A DNA stretch of 34,712 bases from Streptomyces spiralis (lineage in GTDB: Bacteria > Actinomycetota > Actinomycetes > Streptomycetales > Streptomycetaceae), in NCBI RefSeq assembly GCF_014654675.1, contig NZ_BNBC01000023.1, positions 1-34,712 on the forward strand, written 5' to 3'. Shown here in pieces: positions 14,875 through 23,423 of the stretch (positions are counted from its first letter, which is position 1; each line of letters opens with the position of its first letter). A program made the position numbers and the translations under genes. The notes beneath the pieces are model-generated. The model made no database searches and was not told the origin of the DNA. It worked only from the letters and a program-made list of their open reading frames with translations.

Positions 14875-15876
14875 ATGCCGCTCACGACCTCCCGCAGAGG
14901 GTTCACCGCAGCGGTCGCAGGCCTGGCCGCCGCCGCTCTCCTGACCGGCTGCGGCAGCGACTCCTCCTCCGGCAAGGGCGGTGAGAAGGTGCGCATCGGC
15001 TACATCGGTGACTTCAACGGCACCAGTCTGATCGCCATCGCCGACGCCAAGGGCCTGTGGGCCAAGCACGGCCTCTCCGCCGAGAGCAAGGTCTTCACCA
15101 ACGGCCCGCTGCAGATCCAGGCCCTGGGCACCGACAACCTCGACCTCGGCTACATCGGCCCCGGCGCGATGTGGCTGCCGGCCTCCGGCAAGGCCAAGGT
15201 CATCGCGATCAACACCCTCGGCAACGCCGACCGCGTCATCGCCCAGCCCGGCATCACCTCGATGCAACAGCTCAAGGGCAAGACCGTCGCCGTGCCCGAG
15301 GGCACGTCCGGCGACATGATCCTCACCCTCGCCCTGGAGAAGGCGGGGATGAAGAAGAGCGACGTCAAGACGGTTCCGATGGACCCGTCGACCATCGTCT
15401 CGGCGTTCTCCTCGAAGAAGGTCGACGCCGCCGGCTTCTGGTACCCCGCGGCCGCGACCATTAAGAAGCAGGTGCCGGGCATGGTCGAACTGGCGAAGAA
15501 CTCCGACTTCGCCGACCAGGTCTCCTTCCCGACGGCCTTCGTCGCCGCCAACGGGTTCGTCTCCAAGCAGCCGGAGAAGGCGAAGAAGGTCCTCGCAGTG
15601 CTGCGGGAGGCGATCGCCTACCGCTCCGCGCACACCGACGAGGCCATCAAGCTCACCGCCGACAAGCTCGGCATCCCCGAGGCGCAGGTGAAGGCGGACG
15701 CCGCCAACGTCGAGCTGCTCGACGTGAACAAGCTGGACGCGCTGACCAAGGACGGCACCATCGACAAGTGGCTGAAGAGCATGAACGACTACTTCGTCCA
15801 GGCGGGCAAACTCGATCACCCCCTCGACCCGAAGAGCTACTACACCGGCGACCTCTTCACGGGAGCGGGCCAGTGA
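14875..15876 (+). CDS. ABC transporter substrate-binding lipoprotein, TauA/SsuA/AtsR type
   Basis: The 333-residue protein has a Tat/Sec-like start (TSRRGFTAAVAGLAAAALLTGCGS) with a lipobox at LLTGC and Cys26 as the lipidated residue. The mature part has the NMT1/SsuA fold: VRIGYIGDFNGTSLIAIADAKGLWAKHGL, IQALGTDNLDLGYIGPG, LKGKTVAVPEGTSGDMILTLALEKAG and VDAAGFWYPAA. Receptors of this family bind taurine, alkanesulfonates, nitrate or, in the Pseudomonas AtsR case, sulfate esters. Because a sulfatase follows directly, with the stop overlapping its GTG start, a sulfate ester or sulfated sugar is the best guess. Confidence 0.9.
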   Translation: MPLTTSRRGFTAAVAGLAAAALLTGCGSDSSSGKGGEKVRIGYIGDFNGTSLIAIADAKGLWAKHGLSAESKVFTNGPLQIQALGTDNLDLGYIGPGAMWLPASGKAKVIAINTLGNADRVIAQPGITSMQQLKGKTVAVPEGTSGDMILTLALEKAGMKKSDVKTVPMDPSTIVSAFSSKKVDAAGFWYPAAATIKKQVPGMVELAKNSDFADQVSFPTAFVAANGFVSKQPEKAKKVLAVLREAIAYRSAHTDEAIKLTADKLGIPEAQVKADAANVELLDVNKLDALTKDGTIDKWLKSMNDYFVQAGKLDHPLDPKSYYTGDLFTGAGQ

Positions 15877-17447
15877 CCGCTTCCAGCACGCCCAGCACGC
15901 CCAGTACCTCCGGCAGCATGCCCGCCGCATCCGCCGCCACCGAGGCGTCCAGGAAGAACGTCCTCTTCCTCATGACCGACCAGCACCGGGCGGACACCCT
16001 CGGCGCCTACGGCAACGGCCTCGCGCACACTCCCGTCCTGGACGAACTCGCCGCCACGGGAACCCGCTTCGACCGCTGGTACACCCCCACCGCGATCTGC
16101 ACCCCGGCCCGGGCCAGCCTGCTGACCGGTCAGGCACCCTTCCGGCACAGACTGCTCGCCAACCACGAACGCAACGTCGGCTACCTCGAGGACCTGGCCG
16201 AGGACCAGTTCACCTTCTCCCGGGCGCTGAGGGAGCACGGCTACAACTGCGGCCTCATCGGCAAGTGGCACGCCGGCAACCGGCGGACGGCGGCCGACTA
16301 CGGCTTCGACGGCCCCGAGCTGCCCGGCTGGCACAACCCGGTGGACCATCCGGACTACCTCGCCTACCTCGCCGAACGCGGTCTGCCGCCCTACGAGATC
16401 AGCGACCGCATCCGTGGTGTCCTGCCCAACGGCGGCCCCGGCAACCTTCTCGCCGCCCGGCTGCACCAGCCGGTCGAGGCCACCTTCGAGCATTACCTGG
16501 CCACCCGGGCCATAGAACAGCTCGAGCAGTACGCCGCCGACTCCCGCGAGCACGGCAGGCCGTTCTTCCTCGCGCTGCACTTCTTCGGCCCGCACCTGCC
16601 CTACATCCTGCCCGACGAGTACTTCGACCTGGTCGACCCGGCGGACGTGGAACTGCCCCGGTCCATCGCGGAGACCTTCCACGGCAAACCCCCCGTGCAG
16701 CGCAACTACAGCGCGCACTGGACCTTCGACACCATGCCCATCGAGACGACCCGCAAGCTGATCGCGGTCTACTGGGGCTATGTGGCGTTGATCGACCGGC
16801 AGATCGGCCGCGTCATGGAAGCCATGGAGCGGCTCGGACTCGTGGACGACACCGCCGTGTTCTTCACCTGCGACCACGGCGAGTTCACCGGCTCCCACCG
16901 GCTGCACGACAAGGGTCCCGCGATGTACGAGGACATCTACCGCACACCCGGCCTGCTCCGCGTCCCGGGCGCGCCCGGCGGTGTCGTACGCTCCGAGTTC
17001 GTCAGTCTGCTCGACTGCACCGCGACGATCCTCGACCTGGCGGGCATCGACCCGAAGCCGGCGACCGACTCGCGCAGCCTGCTCCCGCTCGTCCACGGCG
17101 AGGCGGTGGAGTGGGACGAGGACATCGTCTGCGAGTTCCACGGCCACCACTTCCCGTACCCGCAGCGCATGCTGCGCGAGGACCGCTACAAGCTCGTGGT
17201 CAATCCCGATTCGGTCAACGAGCTCTACGACCTGCGGACCGACCCGGACGAACTGCAGAACGTCTACGCCCATCCCGAGCATGCCGAGGTCCGCTCACGG
17301 ATGATGCGCCGCCTGTACGACGTCCTGCGGGAACGCGGCGACAACTTCTACCACTGGATGACGTCGATGTACGACGTCGGCGAGGTGGCTCACGACCCGA
17401 CGCTGAGCGGACTCGACGAGTCCACGTACCACAAGCAGCAGCCGTGA
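15873..17447 (+). CDS. Cytoplasmic type I sulfatase (formylglycine, Cys type)
   Basis: The 524-residue protein starts at GTG 15873 overlapping the previous stop (GTGA). It has the sulfatase signature ICTPARASLLTG with Cys76, which must be converted to formylglycine. Metal-site motifs are present: VLFLMTDQHRADTLG (D36), HFFGPHLPY and VFFTCDHGEFTGSH. The end, YKLVVNPDSVNELYDLRTDPDELQNVY, is the conserved C-terminal subdomain. There is no signal peptide: the N-terminus is a Ser/Thr/Pro/Ala-rich, flexible stretch of about 25 residues. It therefore acts inside the cell on an imported substrate, releasing sulfate. An internal ATG at residue 16 is a possible alternative start. The substrate could be a sulfated sugar, choline sulfate or another ester. 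Confidence 0.9.
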   Translation: MTASSTPSTPSTSGSMPAASAATEASRKNVLFLMTDQHRADTLGAYGNGLAHTPVLDELAATGTRFDRWYTPTAICTPARASLLTGQAPFRHRLLANHERNVGYLEDLAEDQFTFSRALREHGYNCGLIGKWHAGNRRTAADYGFDGPELPGWHNPVDHPDYLAYLAERGLPPYEISDRIRGVLPNGGPGNLLAARLHQPVEATFEHYLATRAIEQLEQYAADSREHGRPFFLALHFFGPHLPYILPDEYFDLVDPADVELPRSIAETFHGKPPVQRNYSAHWTFDTMPIETTRKLIAVYWGYVALIDRQIGRVMEAMERLGLVDDTAVFFTCDHGEFTGSHRLHDKGPAMYEDIYRTPGLLRVPGAPGGVVRSEFVSLLDCTATILDLAGIDPKPATDSRSLLPLVHGEAVEWDEDIVCEFHGHHFPYPQRMLREDRYKLVVNPDSVNELYDLRTDPDELQNVYAHPEHAEVRSRMMRRLYDVLRERGDNFYHWMTSMYDVGEVAHDPTLSGLDESTYHKQQP

Positions 17448-17478
17448 CGGCCGGCCCCGCGATCGAGGACCTCGACCC

Positions 17479-18450
17479 ATGACCCGCGAGCACCACTCCT
17501 GCTGCACGCCGTCCGGCGCACCGGCAGCCATCGCCGTACCTCCGCCGGCAGTACCGCCGACGCCGGGCCCCGCCGTCGGCAAGCGCTCGACACGCGGACA
17601 GGTCCGCCTGCCGGGCGGTGAGTTCGCCATGGGCGACGCCTTCGGCGAGGGCTACCCCGCCGACGGCGAGACACCCGTCCACGCGGTGCGGCTCCAGCCC
17701 TTCCACATCGACGAGACCGCCGTCACCAACGCCCAGTTCGCCACCTTCGTCAAGGCCACCGGCTACGTGACCGACGCCGAACGCTACGGCTCCTCGGCGG
17801 TCTTCCACCTCGTGGTCGCCGCTCCCTCGGCCGACATCCTCGGCACCGCCGCCGGGACCCCCTGGTGGATCAACGTCCGGGGTGCCCACTGGCGCCGCCC
17901 CGAGGGGGCCGGCTCCGACATCACCGGCCGGCAGAACCACCCCGTCGTCCATGTCTCCTGGAACGACGCGACCGCCTACGCACAGTGGGCCGGCAAGCGC
18001 CTGCCCACCGAGGCGGAGTGGGAGTACGCCGCGCGCGGAGGCCTGGCGGGCCGCCGCTACGCCTGGGGTGACGAGCTCACCCCCGACGGCCGGTGGCGCT
18101 GCAACATCTGGCAGGGACGCTTTCCCCGCACCAACACGGCCGAGGACGGCTACGTCACCACGGCGCCGGTCAAGGCCTACCGTCCCAACGGCTTCGGCCT
18201 GTGGAACACCGCCGGAAACGTGTGGGAATGGTGCTCCGACTGGTTCTCGCCCGCCTACTACGCCCAGTCACCAGCGGAGGACCCCCGCGGCCCGGACACC
18301 GGCGCCGCACGGGTCCTGCGTGGCGGTTCCTATCTGTGCCACGACTCCTACTGCAACCGCTACCGGGTCGCCGCCCGGTCCTCCAACACCCCGGACTCCT
18401 CCTCCGGCAACCTCGGCTTCCGCTGCGCCAACGACGCCTCGGGACGGTGA
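17479..18450 (+). CDS. Formylglycine-generating enzyme (sulfatase activator)
   Basis: The 323-residue protein is a full FGE/SUMF1-family enzyme: VRLPGGEFAMGDAFGEGYPADGETPVH, FHIDETAVTNAQFATFVKATGY, HPVVHVSWNDATAYAQWAGKRLPTEAEWEYAARGG, NGFGLWNTAGNVWEWCSDWF and RVLRGGSYLCHDSYCNRYRVAARS. Cys287 and Cys292 correspond to the copper-binding active-site pair of Streptomyces coelicolor FGE (Cys272/Cys277). It oxidises the sulfatase Cys to formylglycine using oxygen. The first 40 residues are Cys/Pro/Ala-rich and not part of the fold. It follows the sulfatase after 31 bases, the last gene of the operon, so the sulfatase has a dedicated activator. Confidence 0.93.
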   Translation: MTREHHSCCTPSGAPAAIAVPPPAVPPTPGPAVGKRSTRGQVRLPGGEFAMGDAFGEGYPADGETPVHAVRLQPFHIDETAVTNAQFATFVKATGYVTDAERYGSSAVFHLVVAAPSADILGTAAGTPWWINVRGAHWRRPEGAGSDITGRQNHPVVHVSWNDATAYAQWAGKRLPTEAEWEYAARGGLAGRRYAWGDELTPDGRWRCNIWQGRFPRTNTAEDGYVTTAPVKAYRPNGFGLWNTAGNVWEWCSDWFSPAYYAQSPAEDPRGPDTGAARVLRGGSYLCHDSYCNRYRVAARSSNTPDSSSGNLGFRCANDASGR

Positions 18451-18458
18451 CCGAACGG

Positions 18459-18485
18459 CCCCTGGCTACGAGCAATTGACAGGGG
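18459..18485. terminator. Hairpin between converging FGE and MFS genes
   Basis: CCCCTG (18459-18464) pairs with CAGGGG (18480-18485) around a 15-base loop, in the 36-base gap between two convergent stops. It is short, without a T run, so only a modest candidate. Confidence 0.4.
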
Positions 18486-18486
18486 G

Positions 18487-19965
18487 TCAGCCGCGAGGCA
18501 GGAACAGGCGGGAGAGGGCGGTGGTGGCCAGGAGGAGGGCCCCGACGGCGAGGAGGCCGACGCGCATGCCGTCCAGGGAGAAGCCGCCGCCGGGGCCGGC
18601 GAGCAGACTGCCGAAGAGCGCGACGGCGAGCGCACCGCCCGTCTGACGAAGGGAGTTGAGCAGTCCCGACGCGGTCCCCGCGCGCTCCCCGGGGACGGCG
18701 TCCAACAGCAGCGCGGTCAGCGCGGGCACCGCCACGGCCCCGCCTACGCTCAGCGGCAGCAGCAGGACCAGCACCAGCCACAGCGGCGTGTGCGCGGCCA
18801 GCGGCAGCAGGGCCACCATCGCTCCGGCGAAGATCAGCTGACCGGCGACGATCACCGCCCGCCGCCCGATCCGCTCCGCCAGGCGCGGCGAGACCAGGTT
18901 GGTCCCCGTCACCACCGCCGACATCGGGACGAACATCAGCCCGGCCGCGACCGCCGACATCCCGCGCAGCTGCTGGTAGTAGAGACCGAGGAGGAAGATC
19001 CCGCCGTAGAAGGCGGCGTTGACGGCGAAACCGACCGCGAGCGCAACCGCCACCCGGCGGTCCCGCAGCATTCCCAGCGGAACCATGGGCTGGCGGTGCC
19101 GGCCCTCCACCACGACGAAGGCGTACCCGGAACCGACGGCGAGCGCGGCGGCCGCCAGGACGGGGATGCTGGTCCAGCCCAGGTGGCCGCCCTCGATGCC
19201 CGCGAAGGCAAGCCCGGCCAGGGCCAGCACGGCCGTGAGCTGACCGGCGCCGTCCAGCGCGGCCGGCCGGCGCGGGGAGCGCGGCACCCGGGCCAGCAGC
19301 CCCAGAATCACCGCGCCCACCGGGAGGTTGAGCAGGAAGACCGCCCGCCAGCCGGCCCAGTCGGTGAGCAGTCCGCCCAGCACCGGGCCGGCGGCCATCG
19401 CCACCGAACCGCCGACCGTCCACAGCGCGATGGCGCGGGCGCGGGCCCGGGCGTCGTCGTAGGCCTGCCGGATCAGCGCCAGCGAGGCGGGCATCACCAC
19501 CGCGGCGGCCCCGCCCTGCGCCACGCGCGCGGCGACCAGCACGCCGATCCCGGGCGCGAGCGCGCAGCCGAGGGAGGCGAGGGTGAACAGGGCGACTCCC
19601 CAGGCGTAGGCACGGCGCGCACCCGATCGGTCGGCGAGGGCACCGGCGGAGAGCATCAGCGCCGCGAACATCAGGGTGTAGGCGTCCACCACCCACTGCA
19701 GGCCGGCCATGCCACCGCTGAGCGAGTCCCGGATGGCGGGCAGGGCGATGTTCACCGCCGAGACGTCGATGGTGATCACTGTGAAGCCGAGAAGCGAAGC
19801 GACCAGCTCGACGCCGCTGCGCCGTGGCGGGGCGGGGACGTCGCCGGCCGGCGCGGATGGTCGGGCCCGGCCCGGCCCGCGTCGCCGTGGCGCGGACGTG
19901 TGCGGCTCGGCGCCGCGCTCGTCGGCGGACACGGTGCTGGAGGACGGGCGGGAGGTGATCGGCAC
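18487..19965 (-). CDS. MFS exporter, DHA2 (EmrB/QacA) family
   Basis: The 492-residue protein has a hydrophilic 50-residue N-terminus and about 14 membrane segments. DHA2 landmarks: VITIDVSAVNIALPAI in helix 1, LQWVVDAYTLMFAALMLSAGALADRSGARRAY with motif A, and motif C-like GGSVAMAAGPVLGGLLTDWAGWRAVFLLNLPVG. Relatives export drugs or secondary metabolites using the proton gradient. GTG 19965 has GAGGAG six bases upstream. It diverges from the MmyB-type regulator gene at 20213, which probably controls it. Confidence 0.9.
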   Translation of the reverse strand: MPITSRPSSSTVSADERGAEPHTSAPRRRGPGRARPSAPAGDVPAPPRRSGVELVASLLGFTVITIDVSAVNIALPAIRDSLSGGMAGLQWVVDAYTLMFAALMLSAGALADRSGARRAYAWGVALFTLASLGCALAPGIGVLVAARVAQGGAAAVVMPASLALIRQAYDDARARARAIALWTVGGSVAMAAGPVLGGLLTDWAGWRAVFLLNLPVGAVILGLLARVPRSPRRPAALDGAGQLTAVLALAGLAFAGIEGGHLGWTSIPVLAAAALAVGSGYAFVVVEGRHRQPMVPLGMLRDRRVAVALAVGFAVNAAFYGGIFLLGLYYQQLRGMSAVAAGLMFVPMSAVVTGTNLVSPRLAERIGRRAVIVAGQLIFAGAMVALLPLAAHTPLWLVLVLLLPLSVGGAVAVPALTALLLDAVPGERAGTASGLLNSLRQTGGALAVALFGSLLAGPGGGFSLDGMRVGLLAVGALLLATTALSRLFLPRG

Positions 19966-20212
19966 GGTGGGCTCCTCGGCTGCGGCAGGCCTGGTCGACG
20001 TTCATCAGGGATCGTCGGGCGGGCGGCCGCCGCCGGCCGGGGCCGCGGTCCGGTGTCAGTCACCCCCTGGGCCCCGGCGGCCGGGCCGCCCGCTCCGGGA
20101 TCAACTCTCCGCCCGACCGCGGCCACCCGGCAGACCGCGCCGTTCCCGGGTGCCGCGTTCCAGGCCCTGACACGGCCCCCCACGTACCTGGCGCGCCTGA
20201 GACAATGGGCCC

Positions 20213-21145
20213 ATGGCAGCAGCGGACGCGCGAGGCACGGAGCTCGGCAGGTACCTGAAGGCCCGCAGGGCACAGGTGCGACCTGAGGAGGTCGGACTCC
20301 CCGCCGGCGCGGGTCTGCGCCGTACCCCGGGGCTGCGCCGGGAGGAGCTGGCCGCGCTGGCCGGGGTGAGCGTCGACTACTACATCCGTCTGGAGCGCGG
20401 CCGGGAGACCAACCCCTCACCCGCCGTCGTGGACGCCCTCGGCCGCGCCCTGCGGCTGCGCGGCGACGGCTACGAGCGTCTGCACGAGCTCGCGGAGCTG
20501 GCCTCCGGCCGGGTCTCCGAGCTGCCGGCCTGCTCGGACCACACGGTCCGCGGGTCCGTGCTGCGGATGCTGGACTCGGTGCGCCCCCTGCCCGCCTACG
20601 TCGTCAGCCGCTACAACCGCGTACTGGCCGCGAACCCCCCCGGCCGGCGGCTCCTGCCCGGCCTCTGGGACTGGCCGGAGGAGCAGCGCAACCTGACCCG
20701 CTACCTCTTCCTCCACCCCGTCGGCCGCACGCTCTACGAACCGTGGGAGGAGACGGTCGCCCACTCGGTGGCGCATCTGAGGGCGGTCGCCGGGGCCGAC
20801 CCGGACGACCCCGAACTGACCGCGCTGGTCGGTGAACTGGTCCTGAAGTCGCCTGACTTCGCGCGGCTGTGGGAGCGGTACGACGTCTGTGAGCGCGGAG
20901 GCGGGGAGAAGACGTTCCGGCATCCGAAGGCCGGGCGGATGACCCTGACGTACGAGGTCATGCGACTGGCCCGGACCGGCGGCCAGCGGATGGTGGTGTA
21001 CCAGGCGGCCCCCGGCACCGCGGACGAGGAGGCCATGTTCCGCCTGGAGTCCGCGGACGCCCGGCCGGAGCTCCCCGCAGGCCACCCGCAGCAGTCCCCG
21101 GCCGCCGAGCCGTCCCGGGCCCCGGCCGCCGTCGCCGCCGGGTGA
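20213..21145 (+). CDS. XRE-family regulator with MmyB-like ligand-binding domain
   Basis: The 310-residue protein starts with a Cro/C1 helix-turn-helix (LGRYLKARRAQVRPEEVGL, RRTPGLRREELAALAGVSVDYYIRLERGR), typical of the actinobacterial RTPGLRREE group. The MmyB-like PAS-type domain follows: RMLDSVRPLPAYVVSRYNRVLAANPPGRRLLPG, LTRYLFLHPVGRTLYEPWEETVAHSVAHLRA, FARLWERYDV and TFRHPKAGRMTLTYEVMRL. Relatives bind small hydrophobic ligands and usually repress an adjacent exporter or short-chain dehydrogenase. Both are represented here: the divergent MFS gene and a decayed SDR fragment just downstream. No ribosome site precedes the ATG; GACAAT six bases upstream may be a -10 box for a leaderless message. 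Confidence 0.9.
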   Translation: MAAADARGTELGRYLKARRAQVRPEEVGLPAGAGLRRTPGLRREELAALAGVSVDYYIRLERGRETNPSPAVVDALGRALRLRGDGYERLHELAELASGRVSELPACSDHTVRGSVLRMLDSVRPLPAYVVSRYNRVLAANPPGRRLLPGLWDWPEEQRNLTRYLFLHPVGRTLYEPWEETVAHSVAHLRAVAGADPDDPELTALVGELVLKSPDFARLWERYDVCERGGGEKTFRHPKAGRMTLTYEVMRLARTGGQRMVVYQAAPGTADEEAMFRLESADARPELPAGHPQQSPAAEPSRAPAAVAAG

Positions 21146-21263
21146 GGGCTTCGCCGAAGTCGACTGCACGGCCCGGAGCACCGGTATCCCGCTCGGCGCG
21201 GACCAACCGGGGCGGGCGTTCGCCTCGGATCGCCCGTACTGAGAGCGGGCCGAACCGGTCGTC

Positions 21264-21410
21264 GCGAGCTCCTCGGCGACTTGAACCTCTTCGGCCTCTA
21301 TGACGTGACGGGGCGTTCCTGCCGCTGCTGCTGCGCTCCCGGGAGCGATCGTCAACAACCTGTCGATCAACGGCCTCGCCGCCTTCCGGCCGGTCCCGGC
21401 CTACTCGATG
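21264..21410 (+). pseudogene. Short-chain dehydrogenase fragment with two frameshifts
   Basis: Reading across two single-base shifts gives ELLGDLNLFGLYDVTG, then AFLPLLLRSRG, then AIVNNLSINGLAAFRPVPAYS. This is the SDR core from the conserved N(L/V)FG strand through the catalytic Ser region (LSINGL) to the PAYS segment where the Tyr-x-x-x-Lys motif should begin. The shifts lie near 21300-21303 (VTG/AF) and 21338-21341 (SRG/AI). The Rossmann N-terminus and the C-terminus are absent. It is a remnant downstream of the MmyB-type regulator, a common natural partner. The rest of 21146-21623 holds no gene I recognise. Confidence 0.55.
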
Positions 21411-21623
21411 CTCGCCCCCGACCAGCCGCGCGCGGCTCTCGGAGCCGCCGCCGGCGAGGAGTCGAAGTCGCGCAGGCAACGGGTGGCCCGCAGGCGCCGG
21501 CGCACGGTCCACCTCCTTCTCCACCCAGCCCGAGTACCCTGCGGCCGCCCCCCACGCTGTGCCGGGCGGCCGAAGGCTGGTGCCGGGCGATGGGATCGCG
21601 TCGTACGCGGGAACACATCCCAT

Positions 21624-22712
21624 GTGAACGTATGGGGCAAACGGGACGACATGGTCGTGCACGAGAGGGAACCGTTCAACGCCGAACCGCCGCGCATCGC
21701 GCTCGCGGGGCTGCCGGAGACGCCCGTCGACACCTTCTACGGCCGTAATCACGGCCCGGTTCCGGACATCGATGCGGCGGCGTGGCGCCTGCGCGTGGAC
21801 GGTCTGGTCGAACGGGTGCTGGAGTTGTCGCTGGACGACCTGCGGGCGCGGTTCCACGCGGCGGAGGTCGTGGCGACGTTGGAGTGCGCGGGCAACCGGC
21901 GGGCCGGGCTGACCGAGGTGCGTGACATTCCCGGCGAGGCTGCGTGGGGCGCGGGCGCCATCGCGACGGCCCGCTGGAGCGGGGTGCGGCTGGCCGATGT
22001 GCTCGCCGCGGCCGGTCCGGCGCAGCAGGCCCGGCACATCGCCTTCGCCGCTCCGGACGTCTCCCGGCTCGCCGACCCGCCGCAGCCCTATGGTGGCTCC
22101 ATCCCGGTCGGCAAGGCGCTGGGACCGGAGGTGCTGCTGGCCTGGTCCATGAACGGCCGGCCGTTGCCCCGGGTGCACGGAGGGCCGGTGCGGGTGGTGG
22201 TGCCGGGCTGGATCGGTGCCCGGAGCGTCAAGTGGCTCACCGGCATCACGGCCCAGGACCAGCCGTCAGGAAACTACTTCCAGGCCACCGCCTACCGCGT
22301 CCTGCCGGCCGATGCCGACCCGTCGAAGGCCGGGCCGGGTGAGGGCATCTCGCTGGGGCCCCTGGCGCTGAACTGCGCCGTTCTCAGCCCTGAGGACGGC
22401 GCGTGCCTGCCCTCGGGGCCGACCGAGATCACCGGCTATGCGCTGGCCGGTGACGACCGCACCGTTGCGCGGGTCGACGTCTCGCTGGACGGCGGCGGCT
22501 CCTGGGTGCAGGCAGAACTGGACGAGGCGCCCGGGCCGTGGGTGTGGCAGCACTGGCGTACCCGCCTTACCCTCGGTCCAGGCGCGGTCGAGGTCACCGC
22601 CCGCGCGTGGGACTGCACGGCGGCGGCCATGCCGGAGTCCCCGGCCCAGCTGTGGAACCCCAAGGGTTATGCCAACAACTCCTGGGACAGAGTCCGCCTG
22701 ACGTGCCGCTGA
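21624..22712 (+). CDS. Sulfite oxidase-type molybdopterin oxidoreductase
   Basis: The 362-residue protein starts VWGKRDDMVVHEREPFNAEPP, typical of bacterial sulfite oxidases. The Moco domain has DTFYGRNHGPVP and the molybdenum ligand Cys88 in ATLECAGNRR, then RWSGVRLADVL, PYGGSIPVGKAL and VRVVVPGWIGARSVKWLTGI. The last third is the Mo-co dimerisation domain (TEITGYALAGDDRTVARVDVSLDGGGSW, WNPKGYANNSWDRV). No signal peptide or heme domain is present, so it is cytoplasmic and needs a separate electron acceptor. GTG 21624 is chosen by family length; the ribosome site is weak and ATG 21651 is possible. A role in oxidising sulfite is likely but not proven. Confidence 0.88.
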   Translation: MNVWGKRDDMVVHEREPFNAEPPRIALAGLPETPVDTFYGRNHGPVPDIDAAAWRLRVDGLVERVLELSLDDLRARFHAAEVVATLECAGNRRAGLTEVRDIPGEAAWGAGAIATARWSGVRLADVLAAAGPAQQARHIAFAAPDVSRLADPPQPYGGSIPVGKALGPEVLLAWSMNGRPLPRVHGGPVRVVVPGWIGARSVKWLTGITAQDQPSGNYFQATAYRVLPADADPSKAGPGEGISLGPLALNCAVLSPEDGACLPSGPTEITGYALAGDDRTVARVDVSLDGGGSWVQAELDEAPGPWVWQHWRTRLTLGPGAVEVTARAWDCTAAAMPESPAQLWNPKGYANNSWDRVRLTCR

Positions 22713-22736
22713 TGTGCAGGACCGCGATCCACAGGG

Positions 22737-23417
22737 TCAACGCACGGCGGTCGGCAGATCCGCCGCGACGAGGGCGACGGACTCTCGGACGGTATCCAGC
22801 GCCGCTGTCCGTTCCTGGTCGGTCATGTGGGCCGGCCCGTAGGTGACCACGGGGTCGAGGACCTGGTAGCCGACGAACTCCAGCATGCCGCGGTGGATGT
22901 GGAACAGGAACTCGTTCATGGGGCCGAGAGCGCCGCCGGGTCGGAACGACTCACTGGACCCGCCGGTCGTGAGCAGCAGCATCGCGCGCTTCCCGGCGAG
23001 CGCGGCGTCGTCGAAGAGACCGTGGTCCCCGCCGAAGACCCCGCCCATCACGAAGACCCGGTCGATCCAGCCCTTGAGGATGGCGGGCAGCGAGAACCAC
23101 CACATCGGGAACGACAGCACGAGCAGATCTGCGGCGAGCAGCCGGTCGAGATGTTCCCCGACGGTCGTGTCGAGCGACCCGTCCTTGACCGCGCGCATCT
23201 GCTCGGCCTGCGGCTTGAAGTGGCCGACCACAGGTGCGAACTCCTGGCGGTCGAGGACCGGGGCCCATCCCTCGGCGTAGAGGTCGAGGACGTCGACTCG
23301 GTACCCGGCCTCACGCAGGGTCCGGGCCGCCGTGGTCATCTGGGCGGTGCTGAACGAGTGGGGCTCGGGGTGGGCGTGGACGATCAGGGCAACGGGGGCA
23401 GCATCGAAGGTCGACAT
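22737..23417 (-). CDS. NAD(P)H-dependent oxidoreductase, flavodoxin-like (KefF/MdaB type)
   Basis: The 226-residue protein has the flavodoxin-like quinone reductase fold: VALIVHAHPEPHSFSTAQMTTAARTLREAGYRVDVLDLYAEGW, then ADLLVLSFPMWWFSLPAILKGWIDRVF with the FMN-binding FPMWW segment, and KRAMLLLTTGGSSESF. It likely reduces quinones or other electrophiles with NAD(P)H. It lies 34 bases after the ArsR gene but has its own consensus promoter in that gap, ending six bases before the ATG, so a leaderless message is expected. An operator-like palindrome between the promoter boxes points to repression by the neighbouring ArsR protein, perhaps relieved by a redox or electrophile signal. Confidence 0.9.
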   Translation of the reverse strand: MSTFDAAPVALIVHAHPEPHSFSTAQMTTAARTLREAGYRVDVLDLYAEGWAPVLDRQEFAPVVGHFKPQAEQMRAVKDGSLDTTVGEHLDRLLAADLLVLSFPMWWFSLPAILKGWIDRVFVMGGVFGGDHGLFDDAALAGKRAMLLLTTGGSSESFRPGGALGPMNEFLFHIHRGMLEFVGYQVLDPVVTYGPAHMTDQERTAALDTVRESVALVAADLPTAVR

Positions 23418-23423
23418 GAGTCG

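Noticed and set aside
18170..20005. 611-codon minus-strand frame over the MFS gene
   Set aside because: Arg/Gly/Ala-rich shadow; the adjacent frame encodes a 14-helix exporter.
21624..22712. Link of the sulfite oxidase to the sulfatase locus as one sulfur pathway
   Set aside because: Sulfatases release sulfate, not sulfite, and unrelated genes lie between; no shared motif was seen.
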